Positions 1 to 5,762 of a stretch of 5,762 bases of DNA are shown here, piece after piece; the stretch's first letter is position 1, and the number at the start of each line of letters is the position of its first letter. Origin of the DNA: Planctomycetota bacterium. GTDB lineage: Bacteria; Planctomycetota; Planctomycetia; Gemmatales; Gemmataceae. Position numbers and translations under genes: made by a program. The notes beneath the pieces were generated by a model that was not told the DNA's origin, did no database searches, and saw nothing but the letters and a program-made list of their open reading frames with translations. The stretch spans positions 1 to 5,762 of the forward strand of contig JAGWVO010000249.1 of assembly GCA_018970845.1 (NCBI GenBank). The letters run 5' to 3'.

Positions 1-2196
1 GACGGTCTTCAGCTCGGTTCCGATTTTCGTCGCGCGGTAGTGCTGCCGGAACTGGCCGATGGGATCGAACGCCTCAAGGGCGAACCCGGGCGGATCGATC
101 GACCTGTGGCAGTTCGCGCAGGTGGCGCTGGCCTGATGCTTGGCCAGTTGTTCCCTGATGGTCGTGGCTCCGCGCGTGTCGGGCTCGATGCCGCCGGCAT
201 CGGGCGGCGGCGGCTGGGGCGGACGGCCGAGGATGCTCTCCAGCACCCAGGCGCCTCGCGTCACCGGGGAGGTGTTCGAACCGTTCGCCGTCACCTTGAG
301 GATGCTCGCGTGCGTGAGCACGCCCCCCCGATCGCTTCCGGCTGGCAGCTTGACGCTGCGCAGGCGGGCGCCGGCAACGGGCGGCAGGCCATAATGCTCG
401 GCGAGCCTCTTGTTCAGGAACGCGTGACCGGAATCCACGATGAGGCCCACGCCACGGTCGTTCCTGAGCAGGTCGGCGAAGAAAAGGCGGGTCTCCTCCT
501 CGATGCTTGAACGAAGCAGGCCATCGACCTTCGACGAGTGCAAGTCCTCGTAGAACTCGGGAAACAGCTCCTTGTCAGGCATCGTCGCGTCGAGGTCGCG
601 AAGGCGCAGCCACTGGTCGAGGAAATCGTTCAGGAAGGCGAGCGAGCGGGGAGAATCGAGCAGCCTCGAGGCCTCGCGCCGGAGCACCGCCGGATCACCA
701 AGCAATTTGGCGTCGGCGGCCGAACGCAGGGTTTCGTCCGGCATGCTCCGCGTGAGGAAATACGACAGCCTCGAAGCCAGCGCGTGATGATCGAGCGGCC
801 CGGGATTCTCGATGAGAAACAGGAAATCGGGCGAGCAGAGCGCCGCCTGGTAAGCCGCGAGCATGGCCGATTCAAAGCTTTCCCCCGCGGAGAGGTTCCG
901 TTCGACAAGCGCGAGGTAGGGGGCCATTTCGGCCGCAACCAAAGGCCGCCTGAAGGCCCGCGGCAGGAATCGCCCCAGCAGCGTTTTCGCCTCGGCGGAG
1001 GGATCCGATGGAGCGGGCGTGAGGTCGGTCGGCTTGCGCCCGAGCGGAACGCGCGCGTTCTTGGGCATGTCCTTCCAGGCCTTCATCGGAACCGAGGCGA
1101 ACAGCGCCTCGTGCGAGGCCGGCGGCCAAGCTTCATGAAGGGGGCCCTCGGCGGCGAAACTGTCGATGACAAGGGCGGGGCCGCCCTGGGCCTTCATGGA
1201 CAGGCCGGGGTTGGGCAGGCCCCGCGAGCGGCGGATCGCGCGGAGGTTGTAGGGCGCCATGACCACGCTGTCGCCCGGCTTGAAATCATGCTCGATGACG
1301 ACTTCGGCGGGCTTGCCCAGCGGCGAGTCAAAGTAGCCGAACTCGTGCCGCGAGTGCCTCGCCTTCAGGTAAAGCGTCAGGGGCTCGTTCATTTCGTCCT
1401 CGGTGTGCGTGGCGATCGTGACGCGGTAGCGGCCCGGGGCGGCCCGGGTCGCCGCGGCCAACAGCATCGAATGGATCGGCACCTCGATGTGGGACTCGCC
1501 CAGGAACCAGACCTTGCCTTCGCGAACATGGATCTGCGGCATGTTGTGGGCGTGGCCCAGGTTCTGGTAGGTGTTTTCCGCAGGATCACCGAATGACACC
1601 GACAGCTTTTTCGTCTCGGGCCGCGGACCGTGGATGATCGCCGATGCCAGGGCCCGCTCCGCCGCCTCCATGTAACGCTGGACATGAACGGGGGAGATGC
1701 TGAGCGCCTTGGCACCGTTGTCGAAACCGTCGGCGGAATCGTCCTCGGGAAGCAGGTCGCGGAGCGGCAGGCGGACATGAAGGAGGTCGTGGATGCTGTT
1801 TTCGTATTCAAGGCGGTTGAGACGGCGAACCTGCGCCCGGCCGCTGGCGCGCCGCTCGCGGGCCTCCCCGGCCAGGAGCGACTTGAGGGTGGCCAGCGCC
1901 CCGGCAACTTCTTTCTCACCGGGCCGGGTTTTGCCGACGGGAGGCATTTCGCCCGCCTCAAGCCGGGCCACGATCCTGCCCCAGCGCTTGGCCGCCTCGG
2001 CCGCGGGTAGGCCTGCCAAATTGTCGATCCGGAACTTGCCCTTGGCCCCGGCGCCCGCATGGCATCCGGCGCAGTGGCTGGCCAGGAAGGAGCCAGCGCC
2101 TCCCAGCCGTTCGTTGGGCCCCGCCTCGGCCATGCAAGGGACGGGCACCAGCGGCAGCAACAGGGCCCAAGCCAAGGGAATGCCGGCTGATTTCAT
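1..2196 (-). CDS. Secreted PSD-family haem c protein (DUF1587/DUF1595/DUF1592/DUF1588), C-terminus cut by window edge
   Basis: My translation from the ATG at 2196 stays open for 732 codons to the window edge with no stop. Residues 1-25 look like a signal peptide (MKSAG, hydrophobic core, CMA-EA cleavage site). A first haem-binding CAGCH lies at 42-46, with a likely axial Met at 84 (EMPP), as in a PSCyt1-like cytochrome c domain. Then come a DUF1587-like part at about 122-188 (LNRLEYENSIHDLL), a less conserved beta-rich middle (190-400), DUF1595 at about 402-463 (RAFRRPL, SPDFLFL), DUF1592 at about 469-604 (LSYFLTRSMPDETL, LNKRLAEHYG) and DUF1588 at about 618-715, with a second CANCH at 693-697 followed by RSIDPPGFALEAFDPIG. 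Only the short DUF1585 end should be missing. These proteins are typical of Planctomycetota and Verrucomicrobiota and are usually followed by a DUF1552 gene, which would lie to the left. They are presumed periplasmic electron-transfer or oxidative proteins, but the substrate is unknown. An in-frame ATG at 2256 is possible, but it would put 20 polar residues before the signal peptide. Neither start has a clear Shine-Dalgarno sequence. Confidence 0.93.
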   Translation of the reverse strand, partial: MKSAGIPLAWALLLPLVPVPCMAEAGPNERLGGAGSFLASHCAGCHAGAGAKGKFRIDNLAGLPAAEAAKRWGRIVARLEAGEMPPVGKTRPGEKEVAGALATLKSLLAGEARERRASGRAQVRRLNRLEYENSIHDLLHVRLPLRDLLPEDDSADGFDNGAKALSISPVHVQRYMEAAERALASAIIHGPRPETKKLSVSFGDPAENTYQNLGHAHNMPQIHVREGKVWFLGESHIEVPIHSMLLAAATRAAPGRYRVTIATHTEDEMNEPLTLYLKARHSRHEFGYFDSPLGKPAEVVIEHDFKPGDSVVMAPYNLRAIRRSRGLPNPGLSMKAQGGPALVIDSFAAEGPLHEAWPPASHEALFASVPMKAWKDMPKNARVPLGRKPTDLTPAPSDPSAEAKTLLGRFLPRAFRRPLVAAEMAPYLALVERNLSAGESFESAMLAAYQAALCSPDFLFLIENPGPLDHHALASRLSYFLTRSMPDETLRSAADAKLLGDPAVLRREASRLLDSPRSLAFLNDFLDQWLRLRDLDATMPDKELFPEFYEDLHSSKVDGLLRSSIEEETRLFFADLLRNDRGVGLIVDSGHAFLNKRLAEHYGLPPVAGARLRSVKLPAGSDRGGVLTHASILKVTANGSNTSPVTRGAWVLESILGRPPQPPPPDAGGIEPDTRGATTIREQLAKHQASATCANCHRSIDPPGFALEAFDPIGQFRQHYRATKIGTELKTV

Positions 2197-2261
2197 GTCT
2201 GGGGAATCCCGAGATGCCGCCAAGCCGCCACGCTGCGCCCCCTTTTTTTGATTCATCGGGT

Positions 2262-2277
2262 GGTGACAATGGTCACG
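2262..2277. promoter_or_regulatory. Palindromic CRP/FNR-like site, GGTGA-CAATGG-TCACG
   Basis: The core GTGA-N6-TCAC is a perfect dyad; the arms GTGAC (2263-2267) and GTCAC (2272-2276) are separated by four bases. This matches the core of the CRP-superfamily consensus TGTGA-N6-TCACA. It lies in the divergent spacer, 66 bp before the chosen start of the cytochrome gene and 32 bp before the tRNA, and it overlaps the possible tRNA -35 hexamer. The dyad is directly visible. Binding by a CRP/FNR-type regulator is inference, and it could be another operator or chance. Confidence 0.35.
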
Positions 2278-2299
2278 AATGTCGATAGCCGAGTATACT
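2270..2299 (+). promoter_or_regulatory. Probable promoter of tRNA-Arg
   Basis: A TATACT -10 hexamer at 2294-2299 (5 of 6 to consensus) lies 9 bp before the mature tRNA 5' end. A weak -35, TGGTCA at 2270-2275 (4 of 6), is placed 18 bp upstream. Transcription would begin at about 2306, giving only a few nucleotides of leader. The -10 is part of a perfect palindrome, AGTATACT (2292-2299), so it also reads TATACT on the minus strand. I see no good -35 for that direction, since it would fall inside the tRNA. Confidence 0.5.
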
Positions 2300-2308
2300 A
2301 CACCCAAA

Positions 2309-2382
2309 GCCCTCGTAGCTCAGCTGGATAGAGCAACGGATTTCTAATCCGTCGGTCGGGAGTTCGAATCTCTCCGGGGGTA
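2309..2382 (+). tRNA. tRNA-Arg (anticodon TCT)
   Basis: A full 74-nt cloverleaf can be drawn. The acceptor GCCCTCG (2309-2315) pairs with CGGGGGT (2375-2381), with two G-T wobbles (1:72 and 5:68). The D stem is GCTC/GAGC with loop AGCTGGATA. The anticodon stem is ACGGA/TCCGT with loop TTTCTAA, putting the anticodon TCT at 2343-2345. The variable loop is five bases, and the T stem GGGAG/CTCTC carries the loop TTCGAAT. The discriminator is A2382. CCA is not encoded (the next bases are CTTGC), so it must be added after transcription. The TCT anticodon reads AGA and AGG codons, which are rare in the GC-rich genes beside it. The G1-U72 wobble at the top of the acceptor is slightly unusual. Confidence 0.96.
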
Positions 2383-2549
2383 CTTGCAGGTGCCGGGCGC
2401 CAAGGCCGCCCACGAAACTTGGTCCAGTTATCCTCATTACAATGGCGCATGAAAAAAACAATCCTCATCCATAACTTCTGGATTCAATTCCATTTTTAGG
2501 ATTGAAAGAAAACGGATCACGAACTCAGAAACACAAAAAGCCCCGCTCA

Positions 2550-2567
2550 GCACCTCTCTTGAGGTGC
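2550..2567. other. Perfect 7-bp hairpin, possible weak minus-strand terminator
   Basis: GCACCTC (2550-2556) and GAGGTGC (2561-2567) pair perfectly around the loop TCTT. Read on the minus strand, the hairpin is followed after about ten bases by GGGGCTTTTT, so it could stop read-through from the surface-protein gene. The distance to the T run is longer than in a textbook Rho-independent terminator, so the role is uncertain. Confidence 0.3.
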
Positions 2568-2714
2568 GCCGTTCCGGTTTCGCGGCGGGCCGTGTCCTGC
2601 CCCAGAGCTGAATTCAAAATAATGGATCGCACAAAATGACCAAAAATCCTGCTTGTAAACTGATGAATATATTTTAGGATGCGATAACTTGAAATTTTCG
2701 ACGGTTGAACTCTG

Positions 2715-2814
2715 GCCCCTCACTTCGTTCAGGGCTCCTACGCATCGATCTTCTTTGAATGGCCTCAAGGACCTGGCCTTTCAACGCTTAAGAGCCCTGA
2801 ACGAAGTGAGGGGC
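2715..2814. repeat. 100-bp element bounded by perfect 23-bp inverted repeats (REP-pair or MITE-like)
   Basis: The arms 2715-2737 and 2792-2814 are perfect reverse complements over 23 bases, separated by 54 bases. Each arm is also an imperfect palindrome (GCCC at one end, GGGC at the other, with CCCTGAACGAAGTGAGGG in the second arm). That is how REP sequences and their inverted pairs (BIMEs) are built. A MITE with 23-bp terminal repeats is the alternative, but no target-site duplication is visible: TCTG lies outside on the left and AAAT on the right. No transposase or RAYT gene is in the window. The position in a convergent 3'-3' gap is typical of REP elements. Confidence 0.75.
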
Positions 2815-2943
2815 AAATCAATCGGCAAATCGTTACCTTAATCGAAAGAAACTCCATACTATGCCGAATTCAACATGAATTAAATCGCTATTTAAGCAGC
2901 ACTCTGATGATATGTTCCGAAAACTGCCCAGCCCATGCGAAAC

Positions 2944-2979
2944 CCCGCGCGGGTTCCGATCGGCCGGAACCCGCGCGGG
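2944..2979 (-). terminator. Strong GC-rich hairpin downstream of the surface-protein gene
   Basis: CCCGCGCGGGTTCCG (2944-2958) and its exact complement (2965-2979) form a 15-bp stem with a six-base loop, beginning 27 bases after the stop codon of the minus-strand gene. On the minus strand it is followed by only a short T stretch (GTTTCG). A smaller dyad, GCCCGAGATCGGGC (2988-3001), lies between it and the stop and is followed by TTTCCC. Together they most likely end transcription or protect the mRNA 3' end. The short T run leaves room for a purely stabilising role. Confidence 0.6.
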
Positions 2980-3006
2980 ACGGGAAAGCCCGAGATCGGG
3001 CGGCCG

Positions 3007-5762
3007 TCAGACCAGGATCGCCTGCCCGGCATTGATTCCCGCAAGAACCTGCATGAGGCCCCGCTGGTAGAGCCGGTTGCCGCCGGCCGCGATGGTCAAC
3101 CGGTTGGCCAGCAACTGGCGGATCGACGAATCAACGGCATTCTGCACCTGGGCGATACCGCCATCCACGGGCGTGATGCGCGTCCAGGGGGAGGCGCCCA
3201 TGGGAGCCGTGGACAGACCGCGCAGCACCGGCGATGGAATCGGCGCTCCCGTCGCCGGGTTGGTGATCGCCGATGTCAGCACCACCATGGACCCCCGGAT
3301 CCTTCCGGCCAGCATGTTCAATTCCGTCACCAGCAACTGCCTCGACAACGCCTGCGCCATGTTTCCGGAGGAAGCCGACAGGTACGCCGCGAGGTTCTCG
3401 TAAGTCTTGAAGAAGTCGAGGCGCATCCTCTGCCCGTTGCCATCCACCAGCACGGACAGCTTTTTGCTCCTGTCATCTGTGTTCCTCAGCACGCCCGACT
3501 TGGAATCAAACAGGTAGTCGTACACCTCGCACGACAGTTTTTTGCCATGGGACGAACCCGTCACCTCCTGCCTTCCATCTGAAGTCAGGTAGTAGCCGGA
3601 GTCCTTTCCACCGGTGCGTTTCGTCAGGGCGCGGAAACCGGCGTTGAACACCGCCTTGAGGTCGCACCCGCAATTGCAATCATCCTGCGTTGGCGCCAAG
3701 GCCACCCTGGACGCGACAGCGGCGGACGCGCCCGGGATGGTGGGCGCGAACCCCCTGGGAGTGACAAATTTCACCGAATACTCGGCATCCGGAAGGTTGG
3801 CGAAGTTGTAGTAACCGTTCTTGTCGGTCACCGTGGAGGCGATCGCGCCACCGCCACCGTTCGACAGGCGCACCGTGACGCCTTTCATTCCCGGTTCATT
3901 CCAATCCATCTTCCCGTTCATGTTCCTGTCGAACCAGACCTCGCCGGTCACCAGCTTGGGCGGGCTGGCCGATGCCGGGGTGCTTGGAGCCAAAGTCGCC
4001 AGTGGTGACGGGGTGGGGAATATCAGGTGAGACACAGCCCAGGCCGAGGGCCGGCCGTTGTCGAACGACTTGTTCAGGTTGTCAAGAAGGGAAGTGAGGT
4101 CTCCCGCGCTGATCCCTGAAGGGAAGGGATTGCCACCATCGAGGTACGAGTAGCTGAGCGCCAGCACCGTCCTCACATTGCTCCCGTTGAACCAGGCCAG
4201 GCTGCCCGTGAGGTCGCGCAGCAACAGGTCACCGAAATGCACGGCATCGGCGTTGAAGTTTGGATCGTAATCGTCAAACCGGACATTCAGCGACAACGCC
4301 ACGAACTGCTTCTCGAGCGTGGAAGGGACATAATTCTTGACATTGGCGTTGGAGAACGGTTGCTTCTTCACCGCGCGCAGGAAGCTTTGCACCTGCGTGG
4401 AGTCGAGAAGGATGATGTCCTTGGCGCTGCCGACAGCCGGCCGGGGCACCGTGAGCCCGCCCGGGTAGGCTCCGCTGAAGTTGGCCCGCAGGTACCGGCC
4501 GGGCTCGCCTGTGCCGGCATAGCCGCCAATGGTATAGGTCGTGCAGCAGAAGGTCGAAACCGACACAGTCGCCGACGCTTGGCCCGTTGTCGGATTGGTT
4601 TCATCATCATGGGCCTGGACCGTGACGGTGTTGGTGTGGTCGCCAAGCGTGTTGATCGTCACCTTGAGGTCGTAGAGCCAGACCTCGTCGGTATCGAGCT
4701 TGCCGTTGGTGTTCGTGTCGCCCCCCCTGTAGGTCGGGGTTCCGTCGGTGTCGATGATCGAGTCGATCACCAGCGGGTCAACGGCGCCCGCCAGGCTGGT
4801 GTTCCTCAACTCGTAGGTGAAGGTGACCGCGCCCCCCGGCGGCACCTGGGAAATGTCCGGAGTCTTGGTGATGCTGATCGCGGGCTTGAGGTCCTGATAG
4901 GTGACGGAGTCGCTGGCGGTGGCGTTGCTCGGGTTACCCTCATTGTCGAAGGACTCGATCAACGCCGTGTTCAACACCTTCTCGTAGGCGTTGCCCACGC
5001 CCGCCGTGAAACTGTAATCGAACGAGATCACCTGCTCGGGATCCACCCGCGACTTGTCCATGTTCGGGTTCGCCGCCTGGAACAAACCCAGAAGGTCCAC
5101 CACCACCGTCTTTCCACCGGGAAGATTGATCGTGTCCGACAGCTTGCTCACATACAACGGCTCCACGGATCCCGTGTTGTTGCCCACCGTGTAGTGGTAC
5201 ACCACCACCTGACCCGACTTCCCCTCGTCAAGCGTCCCGTCATGCCCCTTCGCCAACTGGATCGTCTCCGGCAACTCGTCCCGGTAACGAACCGTCGCCC
5301 TCGACTCGTCCGATGCCGCGTTCCCCTCGTCGTCCACCGCCGACACCATCGCGATGTTCGTGTACGATCCTCCCGTCGCGTCACCCACCGGTATCATCTG
5401 CCACACCTTGAACACCCAGGTCTCTCCCGACTCCAGCAACCCGTCGCCGTCGTCACCCGTGAAGCTCGAATAATTCGCCAGAATGTCGCCGGCCTTGTCG
5501 TCCAACAAACTCAACACCCGCAGCGGATCCGTCATCCCCGCCACGCTCGTGTTCCTCAACTCGTACCGGTACTCAACCAATCCACCAGACTCCAGCACCT
5601 CCCCCGGATCCACCAACTTCAACAAGTCGATCGCGGGCTTGAGGTCCTGATAGGTGACGGAGTCGCTGGCGGTGGCGTTGCTCGGGTTACCCTCATTGTC
5701 GAAGGACTCGATCAACGCCGTGTTCAACACCTTCTCGTAGGCGTTGCCCACGCCCGCCGTGA
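3007..5762 (-). CDS. Large repetitive surface protein with DUF11-like and SdrD B-like domains, N-terminus cut by window edge
   Basis: The frame is open from the right edge to a TGA at 3007-3009, giving 917 visible residues. The GTG at 5751 is an internal Val of a repeat, not a start. Domains in N-to-C order: the end of a repeat (5648-5762); a DUF11-like beta-sandwich (5291-5647, YRYELRNTS); a second repeat type (about 4894-5290, VVVYHYTVGNNTGS); another DUF11-like domain (about 4550-4893, FTYELRNTS); a domain opening with TYTIGGYAGTGEPG (about 4033-4552), which I recall from other bacterial surface proteins; an Ala/Ser/Pro-rich linker; an SdrD B-like domain (about 3726-3960, GEVWFDRNMNGKMDWNEPG); and an unrecognised C-terminal region (3010-3725). 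Canonical EF-hand-like loops DTNTNGKLDTDE and DRNMNGKMDWNE suggest calcium stiffening. The protein is likely exported or cell-surface, acting in adhesion or as a structural stalk. No LPXTG, PEP-CTERM or typical type 9 sorting signal is seen at the C-terminus. The exact function is unknown. Confidence 0.9.
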   Translation of the reverse strand, partial: TAGVGNAYEKVLNTALIESFDNEGNPSNATASDSVTYQDLKPAIDLLKLVDPGEVLESGGLVEYRYELRNTSVAGMTDPLRVLSLLDDKAGDILANYSSFTGDDGDGLLESGETWVFKVWQMIPVGDATGGSYTNIAMVSAVDDEGNAASDESRATVRYRDELPETIQLAKGHDGTLDEGKSGQVVVYHYTVGNNTGSVEPLYVSKLSDTINLPGGKTVVVDLLGLFQAANPNMDKSRVDPEQVISFDYSFTAGVGNAYEKVLNTALIESFDNEGNPSNATASDSVTYQDLKPAISITKTPDISQVPPGGAVTFTYELRNTSLAGAVDPLVIDSIIDTDGTPTYRGGDTNTNGKLDTDEVWLYDLKVTINTLGDHTNTVTVQAHDDETNPTTGQASATVSVSTFCCTTYTIGGYAGTGEPGRYLRANFSGAYPGGLTVPRPAVGSAKDIILLDSTQVQSFLRAVKKQPFSNANVKNYVPSTLEKQFVALSLNVRFDDYDPNFNADAVHFGDLLLRDLTGSLAWFNGSNVRTVLALSYSYLDGGNPFPSGISAGDLTSLLDNLNKSFDNGRPSAWAVSHLIFPTPSPLATLAPSTPASASPPKLVTGEVWFDRNMNGKMDWNEPGMKGVTVRLSNGGGGAIASTVTDKNGYYNFANLPDAEYSVKFVTPRGFAPTIPGASAAVASRVALAPTQDDCNCGCDLKAVFNAGFRALTKRTGGKDSGYYLTSDGRQEVTGSSHGKKLSCEVYDYLFDSKSGVLRNTDDRSKKLSVLVDGNGQRMRLDFFKTYENLAAYLSASSGNMAQALSRQLLVTELNMLAGRIRGSMVVLTSAITNPATGAPIPSPVLRGLSTAPMGASPWTRITPVDGGIAQVQNAVDSSIRQLLANRLTIAAGGNRLYQRGLMQVLAGINAGQAILV
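4876..5009 (-). repeat. Direct repeat, copy 1 (perfect match to 5629-5762)
   Basis: These 134 bases match 5629-5762 base for base at an offset of 753 bp (251 codons, so in frame). On the protein level the shared segment runs from the Gly-Val-Gly of VGNAYEKVLNTALIESFDNE through SDSVTYQDLKPAI. The match ends on the left at the start of the next domain, where the proteins diverge (PAISITK against PAIDLLK). Confidence 0.95.
5629..5762 (-). repeat. Direct repeat, copy 2, continuing past the window edge
   Basis: This is the second copy of the 134-bp segment at 4876-5009, with no mismatch up to the last base of the window. The repeat unit is one DUF11-like domain plus one second-type domain (251 residues). 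More copies probably lie beyond the right edge, so the full gene may be much longer than what is visible. Confidence 0.95.

Larger units (their letters stand above)
2383..3006. other. Convergent, AT-richer intergenic region without a credible protein gene
   Basis: This gap separates the 3' end of the plus-strand tRNA from the 3' end of the minus-strand surface-protein gene. Much of 2440-2935 is visibly AT-richer than both neighbours. Short open frames exist, but none has a ribosome site, a recognisable domain or GC-rich codon use like the flanking genes. What it does hold is listed separately: a 7-bp hairpin, a 100-bp inverted-repeat element and two GC-rich hairpins next to the surface gene. 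A small AT palindrome, TTAAAT-CGCT-ATTTAA (2880-2895), is also present; I assign it no function. Confidence 0.7.

Noticed and set aside
538..1596. 352-codon open frame on the plus strand
   Set aside because: It is antisense to the PSD cytochrome gene. The opposite frame has a signal peptide, haem motifs and conserved DUF blocks, whereas this product is Arg/Gly-rich with no domain, as expected of a shadow in high-GC DNA.
1389..2060. 223-codon open frame on the minus strand
   Set aside because: It is one frame off the real cytochrome gene. The product is Arg/Pro/Ser-rich and low in complexity.
2395..2411. GGGCG/CGCCC hairpin just after the tRNA as a terminator
   Set aside because: The stem is only 5 bp and no T run follows on the plus strand, so it is too weak to call.
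2273..2461. 62-codon minus-strand frame containing RFELPTDGLEIRCSIQLSY
   Set aside because: This is the translation of the antisense strand of tRNA-Arg, a well-known false protein in databases.
2547..2768. 73-codon minus-strand frame in the AT-rich gap
   Set aside because: It runs across one arm of the inverted repeat and the 2550-2567 hairpin, has no ribosome site and no recognisable domain. The ALNEVRG part comes from the repeat itself.
2935..3582. 215-codon plus-strand frame opposite the surface-protein C-terminus
   Set aside because: It starts just before the 15-bp hairpin, reads through it and is antisense to a well-supported gene. No domain is visible.
4876..5762. CRISPR array or mobile element as an explanation of the direct repeats
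   Set aside because: The repeats are in frame inside one coding sequence at a protein-domain period of 251 codons, without short regular spacers or terminal inverted repeats.

Overview
The window is high-GC bacterial DNA holding two large genes on the minus strand, both cut by a window edge, with a tRNA gene and an AT-richer gap between them. One gene encodes a PSD-type (DUF1587/1595/1592/1588) haem c protein. The other encodes a very large repetitive surface protein with DUF11-like and SdrD B-like domains. Together these suggest the Planctomycetota-Verrucomicrobiota group, with Verrucomicrobiota my best guess. This rests on domain content only; there is no phylogenetic marker other than one tRNA.

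Layout: (1) 1-2196, minus: a secreted di-haem-motif cytochrome of the PSD family, 732 codons visible, with its C-terminus off the left edge. (2) 2197-2308: a short divergent spacer with a palindromic GTGA-N6-TCAC site and a TATACT box just before the tRNA. (3) 2309-2382, plus: tRNA-Arg(TCT). (4) 2383-3006: a convergent gap with no credible protein gene. It contains a small hairpin, a 100-bp element bounded by perfect 23-bp inverted repeats (REP-pair or MITE-like), and a 15-bp GC-rich hairpin that probably ends transcription of the next gene. (5) 3007-5762, minus: the C-terminal 917 residues of a surface or extracellular protein whose N-terminus lies beyond the right edge.

The two proteins show no evident functional link. 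The cytochrome is presumably periplasmic and normally sits in a small operon of its own, continuing to the left. The surface protein is a stalk of repeated beta-sandwich domains with EF-hand-like calcium loops, followed by a 'TIGGY' domain, an SdrD B-like domain and an unrecognised C-terminal region. The most notable sequence signals are a 134-bp perfect direct repeat at a 753-bp period that runs off the right edge, the 23-bp inverted repeat element, and the CRP/FNR-like palindrome upstream of the cytochrome gene. I found no convincing novel defence, mobile or RNA system.
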